A DNA stretch of 64,000 nucleotides. It comes from Hermodice carunculata (lineage: Eukaryota > Annelida > Polychaeta > Eunicida > Amphinomidae). The stretch lies in NCBI GenBank assembly GCA_964020975.1, contig OZ026612.1, positions 136,034,763 to 136,098,762 on the forward strand, written 5' to 3'. How positions within the stretch are numbered: position 1 is the first letter of the stretch; each line of letters begins with the position of its first letter. This document shows, in pieces, positions 1 through 11,422 of the stretch. The position numbers and the translations under genes are program-made. The notes under the pieces were generated by a model, which had not been told where the DNA came from, did no database searches, and saw only the letters and a program-made list of their open reading frames with translations.

Positions 1-712
1 ATTGTCAGTCTTTTGTTTTGACACAAGAAAGAACATGTGTATAACAGGCGAATATGGAATTATGTAAGAGCCAACTTTGGTGTTTTTAAGGACTATTTGA
101 GCACCATGAATTTGGAATCCTGTTTCATGTCAAATAATATACATGCTGCGACTTCTGGTCACAAATGTTTATGGATGTGCAGAACACTATTTTCCCAATA
201 AATCTGTCAAAGTTTGGCCTTCCAACCTACCGAGTACGGTGGTATACATGTACTTCAGAGCTGCAGTATCTGTGTTGTAAAGTGTATGGAGCATATAATA
301 AAGTAAAAGGCAGTTGAGATACAGCTGCATGGACTTTGGTTCTCTTTCGCTGCTTTGGAAATCTGAGAACAAGTTTAATCAAGTGAATATATGTATTTTA
401 CAGCTGCCTCCAGAACATGTATTGAAATCTTCATATGCTACTTGCGTGAAATGTATCATGCTGGTCAAATGCATTGGTGCTAAGCTGTGTCTTGCTGGTG
501 CTAATCTAATTCATTTCTGGCATTCACAAATAGTTGCGGATGAATATACTTGCATAAAAACTTCAAAAGAAAATGTGTGTGGCAACTATGCACAGGATTG
601 TGAATCTTAACTCTCTTCATGTGGTGACTGTAAAAAATTGCACGTGTATAAAGGTTTTAAGAAAGAATGTCAACTAGAACCGTACATATTGAGTTTAACA
701 AGTGTCACATAT
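1..712. other. No recognisable gene
   Basis: AT-rich sequence in which I see no conserved domain. A 98-codon open frame at 314-610 has no recognisable motif and no splice-site context that I trust. It may hold 5' non-coding exons or the promoter of ETFRF1 downstream, but nothing in the sequence proves this. Confidence 0.4.
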
Positions 713-935
713 CAGGGCTCTACAATTTGTATGTCCTCTAGCCCTAAACAAGTCAAATTCCAATCAGAATTAAAGTCTCAAAGCACTTGTGGGCAACCAG
801 AAATTTTGGTTTTCTAAATGGGATTTGTAAACATAGATGGACAAATAACTTGGAATGGGGGGGGGGGGGCTAGTAAAATATCAAATCTGCTAGCCCTGGG
901 GACTAGAGCAAAATAAAAATAATTGTAGAGCCCTG
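713..935. mobile_element. hAT-like MITE
   Basis: A 223-bp segment whose ends are perfect inverted repeats, CAGGGCTCTACAATT at the left and its complement at the right. CATAT lies directly outside both ends and is a candidate, short target duplication. It has no coding capacity. The CAGGG start is typical of hAT-type non-autonomous elements. An internal poly-G run lies near 848-860. Confidence 0.7.
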
Positions 936-1199
936 CATATATCCAGTGTATAGCCTGGCTCAGATTGAGCGCTCCTGATTCCATCATCTCTCATTTACCC
1001 CCTTGAGCAACCATGTCTTTTGACAGTTTTTGACCAAAGATACTATTTTCCTTATTAATGCTAATGAACTTGCCCAGTAACATTGATTTTGTATTGTGAC
1101 AAACCACCAACATTGTCAAAAATGCTACTAAAACATTAGAAAAAAAACATCAAAACTATATTTTAAAAGTGTCTGTTAAACTATACAAGTACATCCATT

Positions 1200-2350
1200 T
1201 TTTTTTTGTCTGAAGAGAATTGCTTCAAATATTTATCAGAATAAGATATGACTAAATGTGATGAAAGTTTGTGAAGATGATGAGGATATGATACAGTCCA
1301 CAGTTTTCAAGATAGCCCCATGTAACTTTCAGGACTTACCAAGTGTGTAAAAATGGAGGTCGTGCTTGATATTGCTGGCACTACCTGCAATATTGTGCAA
1401 AATGAGGGTCAAAATGTAAATATCATCCGTAATGTTGGATAGATTTCATGAAATTTAGTGGGATTGTGGAGCTCAAAATCTCAGTTGCTTACAATATAAG
1501 TGGCCCCACCTATAACTTGATGGAATTATGAGCCAAAGATATGAAATTCCATATCTTGAAAAATAATTGAATAAGACATGCTAAATTTATAGGATATATA
1601 GATCATGGCCAGTGCTAATATGTCATTTAATATCAGTGACCTTGACCTATTTTTGTCACCATTTCTGTAAAATTGAAAGAGGTAATTTTGTAATGACATG
1701 GTGTAGCCTGGACATGGATGGTAAAGAGAATTGAGCCTCCAGATCAAAATGACACTTGAGTACATTGTACATGGAACTCTACTTGGTGACCTACTCTTTG
1801 GGTACCATGACTTAAAGATTATAGAGTTTGGCACTTGTCCAAGTTTATTGTTTTTCTTCAATAACTCAGAAAGTTATAACCAGATTTAAACAAACAGACC
1901 ATGAATGGAAAGCTGGAAGTAAGGCACACATTTTGAATATATAACAATTTTTTAATCCAAGTTGAATGTCAAGGTTAAAGGGCCAGTTTGGATATGAAGG
2001 TCATCTTCTGAATGCTCTGCACTCCAGAATTTTTGATCTGGGCTCATATAACTCTTGGGACTTACAAAGTGAATGAAAATCTACATGGTCTGTAATGGTG
2101 GTGGCACTACTTAAGTTATTATGTAACATATGGGTCAAAATATGAAAATCTTGTAACCAGTCCAGCATCCTTAATTATGTATGGGTCCTCCTGAAATTTA
2201 GTGGGATTGTAGAGGAGGTCAAATTGAATGGTACTGGTGGGGCCACTTATACGCTGTGGAAATAATGTGTTGAAAGATATAAAATTACATATCTGGAAAA
2301 ATAATTGAATAAGATATGCCAAATTTATAGGATATATAGATCATGTCCAG
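1200..2350 (+). repeat. Dispersed repeat family R1, copy 1
   Basis: It shares long stretches with 62880-64000 in the same orientation and with 36110-36560 in the opposite orientation. Landmarks are 'GTCCACAGTTTTCAAGATA', 'ACTTTCAGGACTTA' and 'GGGTCAAAATATGAAAATCTT'. No coding sequence is seen. The family is probably a non-autonomous transposon; see the copy near 62.8 kb, where a hairpin end is visible. Confidence 0.75.
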
Positions 2351-2508
2351 TTAGTTTTTCCTTATATTAATTGTGCCAGATACATGAGGTTACAAAAATG
2401 AAAATGAATAAAAATGAATAAATAAATAGATAGTAATCATAATGTTAGGACTTGGATTCTTTCATATGACAAAGCAGTAAAAAATGAATGTTGTTTGTTT
2501 GCTTTCAG

Positions 2509-2569
2509 ATGATCTTTACAGCATGACCAGATCCTAGTATATTTTATGGTGGAACCACTAGCAACCATA
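2509..2569 (+). other. ETFRF1: ETFRF1 5' untranslated part of first coding exon
   Basis: A pyrimidine-rich stretch ending in TTTCAG at 2503-2508 is a good splice acceptor, so the first coding exon probably starts at 2509 and an upstream non-coding exon would exist. The leader holds an ATG at 2509 that opens a five-codon frame ending before the true start at 2570. This is a possible small upstream ORF. The transcription start is not visible. Confidence 0.45.
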
Positions 2570-2605
2570 ATGTCTCGACAACAGGTTGTCCAGTTGTATA
2601 AAACT
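2570..2605 (+). CDS. ETFRF1: ETFRF1 (LYRM5) coding exon 1: electron transfer flavoprotein regulatory factor
   Basis: It encodes residues 1-12, MSRQQVVQLYKT, followed at once by a consensus donor GTAAGT at 2606. The exon ends between codons and joins in frame to the exon at 5802. The junction reads [15 protein letters not shown], closely matching vertebrate ETFRF1/LYRM5 (LYKN-LLYLGRDYPKG as I remember it). LYK at residues 9-11 is this family's version of the LYR tripeptide. ETFRF1 is a small mitochondrial matrix protein that binds electron transfer flavoprotein and promotes loss of its FAD. The start codon was chosen because it gives the family's short N-terminus and because the upstream frame is short. 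The total product of 80 residues is slightly shorter than the vertebrate protein of about 90. Confidence 0.9.
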
Positions 2606-3446
2606 GTAAGTATATGTATATCATGGCTACACAGGGTGATTGTATAAAACTGCAAGTACATATATCAGAGGTACACAAGCTGCTTAATATTGCATGTATT
2701 AGAAATTAAACCCACTAGCATATTATGGTTACAAGTAAAAAGATGTTGGAACTACATTATGCATGCATGGAACAATTTTGACTTTGAAAATTTTCTGTCA
2801 AGTGTGGAAAACATTGAAATTAATTAATATTTCTGCCAGGATCTTCACAAATTCCTAAAAATAACTACCATACAAAAATTCTTGTCAAGCTGAGGAAATC
2901 TCAATTTATCATTTGGCTCATGGTCAACCCTTTGTTCATGGACATCAAACCTCATTTTGTATATGTTTACAGTGTGACTGATTGATATGTCATTTGGATT
3001 AAGGACACACTAGTGTACATTTGATGGACTATTATTAATATCTGAGATATTTTGCACATACTTGCATTGATAAAATCATCCTGATGTTGTGTAAAATATT
3101 AAGACTTTTATGAGAAGTGCAGATCACTTGACCTGCGACCTTGCTGTTTGTTGAACTCGGCATATAATGTACCTTTATGTACATGTACACGTGTATCTGG
3201 ATGCCACAAGCTGACAACAGTTTCCAAGGCATTGGAAATTTAAATACATTCAACAGTTGTATACGTAGTTTGCAAGGTATGCCATGCATTTTGTATACTT
3301 TATTTTCTTTGCTTAAAAATTTGCATAAACATATGTTGAAGAAATGGTCGCACGCCTACAGTGTCTTTCGAGATGAGTTAAATGTAATATATTTTGTCAT
3401 ATTTTATGTCAAACTTATAATTGAAAGTAATTAAGTTGTTACTGTG

Positions 3447-3496
<50 letters not shown>

Positions 3497-3749
3497 GTGC
3501 CCATGATTACAAGGTTTTGTTTGCAGGAGTCTAGAAATGTGGATGACTGAACATATTACAAGTAGAGCAAGTACATGTAATGGTTCGAACTCCATCTTCA
3601 TTTCACATCCTTTTTCATTTTTATGCATCATATATTTTTACTACAAATAGACGAAATCTTTATGATTTACAATCAGTTGAGATCATATACATCAGTGTTG
3701 TAACAATAGCAGCATACAGAAACTGCAACCAGGTGTCCATTGTAAGATA

Positions 3750-4775
3750 TGTGTACATGGACTGGCCTGTGTGTATGTGTGGACTGACCTGTGTGTATAT
3801 GTGGACTGAACTGTATGTATGTGTGGACAGACCTGTGTGTACATGTGGACTGACCTGTGTGTATGTGTGGACTAGCCTGTGTGTATGTTTGGAGTGACCT
3901 GTATGTATGTGTGGACTGACCTGTATGTATGCTTGGACTGACCTGTATGTATATGTGGACTGACCTGTGTGTATGTGTGGACTGACCTGTATGTATGTTT
4001 GGACTGGCCTGTGTGTATGTGTGGACTGGCCTGTGTGTATGTGTGGACTGACCTGTATGTATATGTGGACTGACCTGTGTGTATGTGTGGACTGACCTGT
4101 ATGTATGTTTGGACTGGCCTGTGTGTATGTGTGGACTGACCTGTGTGTATGTGTGGACTAACCTGTGTGTATGTGTGGACTGGCCTGTGTGTATGTGTGG
4201 ACTGACCTGTATGTATGCTTGGACTGACCTGTATGTATATGTGGACTGACCTGTGTGTATGTGTGGACTGACCTGTATGTATGTTTGGACTGGCCTGTGT
4301 GTATGCGTGGACTGACCTGTGTGTATGTGTGGGCTGACCTGTGTGTATGTGTGGACTGACCTGTATGTATGTGTGGACAGACCTGTGTGTATGTGTGGAC
4401 TGACCTGTGTGTATGTGTGGACTGACCTGTGTGTATGTGTGGACAGACCTGTGTGTACATGTGGACTGACCTGTGTGTATGTGTGGACTGACCTGTATAT
4501 ATGTTTGGACTGACCTGTGTGTATGTGTGGACTGACCTGTGTGTATATGTGGACTGACCTGTATGTATGTGTGGACAGACCTGTGTGTATGTGTGGACTG
4601 ACCTGTGTGTATGTGTGGACTGACCTGTGTGTATGTGTGGACAGACCTGTGTGTACATGTGGACTGACCTGTGTGTATGTGTGGACTGACCTGTATGTAT
4701 GTTTGGACTGACCTGTGTGTATGTTTGGACTGACTTGTGTGTATGTGTGGACAAACCTGTGTGTATGTGTATGCC
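3750..4775. repeat. 22-bp minisatellite in ETFRF1 intron
   Basis: About 46 tandem copies of a 22-bp unit built on GTGTGTATGTGTGGACTG plus ACCT, with variants such as GTATGTATGTTTGG, GTGTGTACATGTGG and GGACAGACCT. Variant order repeats at larger scale: 198 bp (nine units) between 4319 and 4517, and 286 bp (thirteen units) between 3921 and 4207. The unit lacks stop codons in most frames, so long Thr/His/Ser-rich open frames appear on the - strand. I treat these as artefacts. Confidence 0.95.
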
Positions 4776-5104
4776 AGCCTCAGGTAGCTTTTGGCTGCAT
4801 AACAGCTGTGCTGGCAAATATTACATGTACCTGTACCTTTATTAAAAAAAAATAGACCAACATCATCATAAAAAGCAGGACATGTAGACAAAATGGGTTT
4901 GTGATAAGTTAGGTTCATTGCTTTTAAAGTACGTGTACAGTGTGTGTCAAGGTTATATTTCTGTGTGGTATAATATTTGTAGGGCAAAGTTACATTATCT
5001 TGTGATCCATTCATGAGATCCTAATGTTGCAAGTACATTTTGTGATTGTGTATAAACTGCATTCTTGATGTAATCATGGTATATTTGACATTACTAATGT
5101 AACT

Positions 5105-5800
5105 TGTACATCATGTATTGGTAACCATGACATATTTGATACAACTAATGTAATTTTCATTGGTTACCATTGCATATTTGACATCAGTAATGTAATTTGT
5201 ATTGGTAACCATGGCATAGCTGATATAAGTAATGGAATTTGTATTGGTAACCATGGCATAGTTGATATAAGTACAGTAAAACCACCCTATACCAAACACC
5301 CTTGGGACCAGAAAAAAGTGTTCGGTATAGGGAGGTTTGATAACATTGAAAGTACATATTTGGGACCGAGAAATCGTGTTCAATATAGAGAGGTGTTTGG
5401 TATAAGGAGGTGTTCAGTTAGAGAGGTTTTACTGTAATGTACTTTGCATTGGTAACCATGTCATATTGAAAATGTAATTTCCATTGTTGACCATGGAATA
5501 TTTGATATGAGTCATGTAATTTGTAACCATAACCATGGCATACTTGTCATTACTAAATGTAATTGTCATTGGTAACCATGGCACATTTGACGTTAGTGAT
5601 GTAACCTGACGTCATGAAAAATGCCTACCAACAGCTGCGCTGTTACCTGCCAATGACAACAACAGAAACAGACTTCATTTTTATATTGGAAACCATGGTA
5701 TATTTGATATTAGTAATGTTATTTTTATTGGAAACGATGGAATATTCGATATTAGTAATGTTATTTGTATTGGTAACCATGGCATATTTGACTTGTTTCA
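5105..5800. repeat. 42-bp degenerate satellite next to ETFRF1 exon 2
   Basis: Tandem units of 42 bp centred on TTGGTAACCATGGCATATTTG. Starts at 5118, 5160, 5202 and 5244 show the exact period, and more diverged units continue to 5800. A MITE (5274-5434) interrupts the array. The last unit runs directly into the polypyrimidine tract and acceptor of ETFRF1 exon 2. Confidence 0.9.
5274..5434. mobile_element. Tc1/mariner-pogo-like MITE, family A, copy 1
   Basis: A 161-bp element flanked by TA on both sides (5272-5273 and 5435-5436). Its ends are inverted: CAGTAAAACC at the left and GGTTTTACTG at the right. Inner sub-repeats such as 'GTGTTCGGTATAGGGAGG' recur. A second copy lies at 32563-32721. 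TA duplication and a CAGT start are typical of pogo/Tigger-type elements. It has no coding capacity. It inserted into the 42-bp satellite. Confidence 0.88.
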
Positions 5801-5801
5801 G

Positions 5802-6008
5802 CTTTTGCACCTTGGGAAGGAGTACCCAAAGGGCCAAGATTATTTCCGTGCTAAGCTGAAGAAAGCATTCTTTCGACACAAAGATGTGACAGATCCAGAA
5901 GAAATCAAGTTGCTTATTGCCAAGGGAGAATATGTTGTCAAAGAATTAGAGGCTCTGTACATGTTACGCAAATACAGGACTTTAAGGAAAAGATACTATG
6001 ATACGTGA
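5802..6008 (+). CDS. ETFRF1: ETFRF1 (LYRM5) coding exon 2
   Basis: The acceptor TTGTTTCAG ends at 5801. The exon encodes residues 13-80, from [15 protein letters not shown] to [12 protein letters not shown], and stops with TGA at 6006-6008. The core [19 protein letters not shown] matches vertebrate ETFRF1 (QGEFVMKELEALYFLRKYR as I remember it), including the conserved basic C-terminal helix. The fold expected for the LYR family is a three-helix bundle that binds its partner through the LYR region. The whole open frame is intact with no internal stop. It could be confused with other LYRM proteins, but the DYPKG and KELEALY..RKYR blocks are specific to ETFRF1. No clear AATAAA follows closely. 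An ATTAAA near 6770 is only a weak poly(A) candidate. Confidence 0.95.
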   Translation, partial: LLHLGKEYPKGQDYFRAKLKKAFFRHKDVTDPEEIKLLIAKGEYVVKELEALYMLRKYRTLRKRYYDT

Positions 6009-7978
6009 CAGATAAACTTCCAATAGAAGTTCCATGACAAGGATGTGCAAACAAGTTCATTCAGACATTTTGCACATAAGGGACATGGAATGTTATCAAC
6101 TAGTTATTTGGCTAAAAATAGAATCACAGTGCATTATATTGCTGATTCATCATATACACCTACACTATGTCCATTTTTTTTTCATGTACTTCTCTTGGAA
6201 GTCCAGTTTTCAAAAAAGTCTTCAAATTTTACGGAAAAAAAATGTGCTCAAAGTGGATCAAAATTCCTAATGGTTGATTGTACTGTATATGGAAAAATGA
6301 GAAGAAGAGATACATAGTATGTGTCGCATTACAATCTTTGAATGCAGGATGGTCATGGTCCTCCTTGACCATGGTAACGATGGTAACATATATGTCAGAC
6401 AACAAAGGTCTACATCACACAGATAAGCTACAAGTAACTGCTCTGCTGAAATGTCTTCATATCAGGACACTGTTACACTGATCTCCCATTAAGTCTGTAG
6501 CAAATGATTGCACCAACTGTGTATTCAACATTCAAGCAATACAATACATGTCTTAGATAGAGCAAATGCTGTACCTTTTATCACAAGTAATGGATTTCTT
6601 TCCAGTGGTTGTCCATTAACATTTGCATGACAATTTAAGGTAAATCAAAAGCTGTTGTATGGAGACTTTCAATAATTGTACTGATCACATTATGTCATCT
6701 GTACCTATTGTACTTCAGAAGATTAAAAAAAAATTGTAATTGTAACACTGTATGAATCACCTTGATTTTAATTAAATTCTCACTCAGTTGTCTTTTAGCA
6801 TGGAATTATATGGGTTCAGTTATGTTACTGGTAAACATTGAGTCCCAATTACAGAAAAAGGAACAACCAAGGAATCTCAATTTCTTTGGCAAACAGGTTT
6901 GAATCAAGTCAAGACTAATCTAATGGTAAACTTCAAAAATATATACACTACAGTGTAGTAAAAAATCACTGATGCAGTTTTAGATTCATATCCACAGACT
7001 GAAATGTGGGAAACTTTTTTTTTTTTTTTTTGGATGAAAGTGGATTTGTAGATAAAGTAAGAACTTCTTATGTCCGTGTTTCCACATTGATGTCATTTGT
7101 TGGTATTCATGATCAGCAGTTGCTGAAGACCTATGGTTGTGTGAATAGGTATGCTCACATTGATGAACACCAATGAAGATTGACAGATTGTTTTGTTTTG
7201 ATTTGAAGTGCCTGTTGTCACATTTACATCACCAAAACCACGCCATGAAGAGATTGGTGTTAAAGTGAAATATTTTTGTTTTCATATTCCAGCATACCAA
7301 TATCGGTGAACGCAACCTGATGACATTGTATACATGTATTTTATTTGTAGTCTTGTCACCCAAGATTAAAGAGCAGTTGTTTTCCTTCTTTGTGGGATTA
7401 ATAGAGAAAATTTCAAACAGATTAAAAAAAGAAAAAATTGCTGCAAAAGTGCCTGGAGTAACAGTGATATTTGCCAAATAGAGTACATGTACGTTTGTAA
7501 CTAGAAAGATGTATGTGTAAAGAGCCCCATGTTGTTTGTGGTGAAGGCTTGATCTATATCTATATTAAATTTTTGTTCAGAAGTTGTGATATTCATTGCA
7601 AAAAAAGTAGTGCTGAGAAAACCTGGAAGAATGCATTGACTGTCAAACCAACTAAAGGGTAAGGTGCCATACCTGTTGATATGCAAGGTGCATATTGATC
7701 ATAAGTTCCTCAGATTCTCAATTTCAGAGAGACTCAAAAAAGTACTGTGGTGAAATTTATTCACTACATCATGTTCAACCATGCACATGTTTAACTCTAT
7801 AAACTTGGGCTGGTAAATTTTACACAATTCAATGTGCTTTGCGAACAAAACTTGCGATATGCTGAGTATCCTCATTTGGTAAATACCTTCTCCAGGTGAA
7901 AAGTTTTCATCAACTTGAGATCATCAGGGGACCGTGCACTTTTTAACCTGGTTAATGTATTCTAGACAATGTTGATGG

Positions 7979-8015
<37 letters not shown>

Positions 8016-8165
8016 TATATATGGAAAAAAATATAATTTGGGTTACTAGTATCATATTGAAACAATGTTTAAATACTATTTCACTTGTTTTTATTTTCAC
8101 GTTTTTGTGCCATCAGTGAAATAAGTGAAAATAAGAGTACAGGGAAATCAAAGCAATTTACAGTG

Positions 8166-8205
<40 letters not shown>

Positions 8206-8660
8206 TATATGGAAAAAGTTATAAAATAATTTTGGTTACTAGTATACTATGTAGTGTAACAGTGCTGATTATCATTCTGAAGAAGGTATTTACTTTAACA
8301 GACATGGCATTGGACATGTACTCTATGAGAAACTGGTTGTCCTTGGTTGACCAGGTTACATGGGCAAAACCCATGCTCAGAGCCTCTGGCTTCTTGAACT
8401 GTGACAGCCTGGGGTCACCTCATCCACTCAGACCAACTGGTTTGCTCCAGTGCACTGCAATGTATGCCTTATGTGCATAACAGGTCACTTGACTGTTTCA
8501 CCGGACACCAGATTGTTTGAAAACTGTCAAGTACATCATCATTGTGACCCTTGAATTCATACTTTTGAAAATAGAGACTCCTTGAAAAGAATATATCTTT
8601 TTGCCTCATTGTTATACTGTCCTGCTGTTTGGTTTTTGGTACAGACATGACAGAATAATG
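6009..8660. other. Non-coding; ETFRF1 3' flank with AT microsatellites
   Basis: No gene is recognisable here. The stretch includes the probable ETFRF1 3' UTR, (AT)n tracts at about 7981-8014 and 8164-8210, and at about 8080-8162 a diverged partial copy of the MITE at 8671-8869 (shared 'GTGCCATCAG' and 'AAGCAATTTACAGT'). Confidence 0.6.
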
Positions 8661-8670
8661 CTAAGCCATA

Positions 8671-8869
8671 CTGTAAATTGCTTTATTTTTGTGTGTATAA
8701 ATTTTCACAGTTTTTGTATTTTTGACATTTCATTGTAGTTTTAATTTCACTGTTTTGGTCATACATCCTATTCAAACAGTGTCAAAATACTATTTCACTT
8801 TGTTTTTATTTTCACAGTTTCGTGCCATCAGCGAAAATAAGAGTACAGCGAAATTGAAGCAATTTACAG
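8671..8869. mobile_element. TA-flanked MITE, family B
   Basis: A 199-bp element between TA dinucleotides (8669-8670 and 8870-8871). It has inverted ends CTGTAAATTGCTT and AAGCAATTTACAG. It is AT-rich and has no ORF. The partial relative at about 8080-8162 shares its right half. Confidence 0.8.
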
Positions 8870-9012
8870 TAATGTGAACCTTATTTCATGATAACTTACA
8901 AAAAATATAGAACTAAATTCACTTTCTCGGTAATTCTTAAGCTTTCTCTGTGATTGTTTTATTGATCCAGTGTATCACAAAGCAAAGTTCATCATTGGCT
9001 CAAACCTGATTA

Positions 9013-9190
9013 CAGTAGTCCCTCCTTGGAGAGACCGCCCCTAGTGCCACCCAAAAGGTGGTCACATAAAGCAGGTGGTCTCTCAAAGGAGGTATAAATA
9101 ACATGAAAGTACTACAGAAAGACCTGACAACTGTGGTCTCTGAAAGAGGTGGTCTCCCAAAAGAGTGGTCTTTCAAAGGAGGGACTACTG
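9013..9190. mobile_element. Tc1/mariner-pogo-like MITE, family C
   Basis: A 178-bp element flanked by TA (9011-9012, 9191-9192). Its inverted ends are CAGTAGTCCCTCCTT and the exact complement. Internal motifs 'GGTGGTCTCTCAAAGGAGG' are repeated, so the ends echo inside the element. It is non-coding. Confidence 0.88.
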
Positions 9191-9868
9191 TACTTCCATA
9201 ATACCAGTTTGTTCATAAGCTCATGTTAAATCCACAAACTGGTTTTGGGGAAGAAAGTTTGAAATAGGAAGATGTATTTTTCAGTTGGCCAATGGTAATT
9301 CAGGAAGTTCAGTTAACAATTGTCATGTAAGTTTTCAGGGATAGGTGTGTATTCCTATAACCATTTGAATTTGTAATTTAACAGCTTGAAACTCCCTGGA
9401 TGTAAAACCACTTCTCATGGCAAATCCTCTTTAGTATGAGGTCTGTTGGGAAGTAACTGGTAGCCACTCCAGTGGTGCAAGGCAAGATGCACAGAGCAGT
9501 CGGCTATTCATTAAAAATGAGTCCATAACCTACCAAAGTAGAACTGTTTATGTGGTATTAACATGCAGTCTGATAGGAATGTACTCCTTCAGTCTACTGG
9601 CATGATTGTCTCGCAGGGTTTGTAAGATTAGTGCATTGGGGTTTTGATATTAAGATTTTTGTTACTTGTACCACAGCACCTTTGCCAATATGGACAAGCA
9701 GCAAGTTAATTTTCTATTAGATTTGGCATTTTGGCACAATATGCATTTCCTTTGGTCAATACAAGTTTGCCTCATCTTTCTATTGCCAAATCTCTATTAA
9801 CCTCAAAATGTTCACTTGTCCTTGACACTGGGGTTTACCTTAATGTCAAGTCTAGTACAATGCACACA

Positions 9869-9970
9869 CACACAGTGTAACCCCCTCAACACAGTGTAAC
9901 CACTCAACACACAGTGTACCCCCCTCAACAAACAGTGTAACCCCTCAACACAGTGTAACCTCATCAACAT
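9869..9970. repeat. Short tandem repeat, CAACACAGTGTAACC type
   Basis: About five imperfect copies of a 21-24 bp unit containing 'CTCAACACAGTGTAACC'. It is non-coding and not connected to a neighbouring gene. Confidence 0.8.
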
Positions 9971-10950
9971 CTGCCTCACAGCTGCTTGCACTTTTAGCCA
10001 CCCCAAATTCAACTCTGACCAGTTGAACCACAACAAATGCCACTTAAACTCCAGATTTTAGGCAAATGTACTTACGGGCTGCAGATTATTGGAACAAAAT
10101 ATGAAAAAGTACAACCAAGCTGTTTGTTCTTAAAATGCATTTCTGTGGTTGAATTCAATGGTAAACACTTGTGAAATATGCTAGACTTGGATCTCAGTAA
10201 ATTAAAGTTCCATGGCAGTCTTATCTGGGACCCACAAACATGCAAGATTTGTGTATATGTTGGGAAACATCTAGCACCAGTGTAACTGATAAACAGATGT
10301 TAATGTATTGCGTTAATTTAGTATTTGTTTTTTGAGGAAAAGCATTATTAACTCTTTCAGTGCCAATCACATCTAAAGTCGATCTACTTATATCAAACTA
10401 GTCTGAATTATTAGGATCCCAGATTTGTATTCCTCAAAAAAAAAAAAAATCTTTCATTCAAGTACTAGTATGCCTATAGTTCCAGAAAAAATACCCCAGG
10501 TCAACAGCTTTTCTGTGCACACATTTCACCCACTGCACGTCGAAAAAGCTGTTGACTCAGTCCAAAATTCAGCACTAAAAGGGTGAAGCACTGGTTAAAG
10601 TGATGGAGAAAAAAAAATGATGTGTGTATGTTACAATGATATTAGAACATGGGCTGGCTCACTGTGAGGTAATTGCCACCCCTGTTATGTGCCTTAAATA
10701 CTACAGGGCTTCCCAGCCCTGAAAGGACTTCACTTGATCAGATTTAGAATCATGGGCTCTTTGAAGTATGTCAGGTGTCACTCGTCTTTTTTTTTTGGGG
10801 GGGGGGGGGGGGGGCTATGAGAAAATATTAAGAATTTACAAATGAATAATTGTTTTAAAAAGGAGGTAAATATTATGATTCTCGCTGGACTCTGATCCCA
10901 AACAATTCTATTTCCAGACTGCAGAAAATTCCAATTTTCCACATTTTCAT

Positions 10951-11210
10951 AAAAGGCTCCGAAGCATGTTGAGTAGTTACCCGCTGAAGACCCTTCAATT
11001 TATTTGAGCTAATACAGCCTATGTCAAAATTTTACAGAGGAACGTGTGCAATATGGACAATAGTACTTCAGAATCTATATGTATATAAGTTAGACAGGGA
11101 CAGGGTTAGCTTATGGAGAGTAAGGAGTTCAGACTGTGGAATGGGGTAATGACTACTAGGAAGTGGTTTTGGACAAAAAGACACAAACACAATAATGATG
11201 TTCAAAGGGA
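10951..11210 (+). repeat. Partial terminal-repeat copy upstream of Penelope-like element
   Basis: It matches 15040-15270 and 33490-33740 in the same orientation. Shared landmarks are 'GTTGAGTAGTTACCCGCTG', 'GCTAATACAGCCTATG', 'TGCAATATGGACAATAGTA' and 'TGACTACTAGGAAGTGG'. Because it lies just upstream of a reverse-transcriptase element that has the same repeat downstream, I read the pair as the pseudo-LTRs of that element. This copy lacks the left part of the repeat. That it is a terminal repeat is inference. Confidence 0.65.
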
Positions 11211-11422
11211 AGAAAATCACAAGGTGTCAAAACACTGGCAGCAAGAATAATTTGTTGATGCCCAAAATGAAGTCATACTGATATCTGTACGTGTGTAACA
11301 GAATCCCATCACCTTCCAGTTTCCAGGTATTGAGTAAGGTAAACTACTTGTATGGAGCATGCAAGTAACTAAGTGTATGATGAAAAAAAGGCAAATAAAG
11401 ATCAACCTCATGAAATACATAG

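Noticed and set aside
3750-4775. CRISPR-like array
   Set aside because: Units are contiguous with no unique spacers, and the DNA is clearly metazoan.
3872-5014. 380-codon Thr/His/Ser-rich open frame on the - strand
   Set aside because: It is the 22-bp minisatellite read in frame. 22 bp cycles through all three frames, so a 22-residue repeat appears whenever the unit lacks stops. Its unique N-terminal part has no domain.
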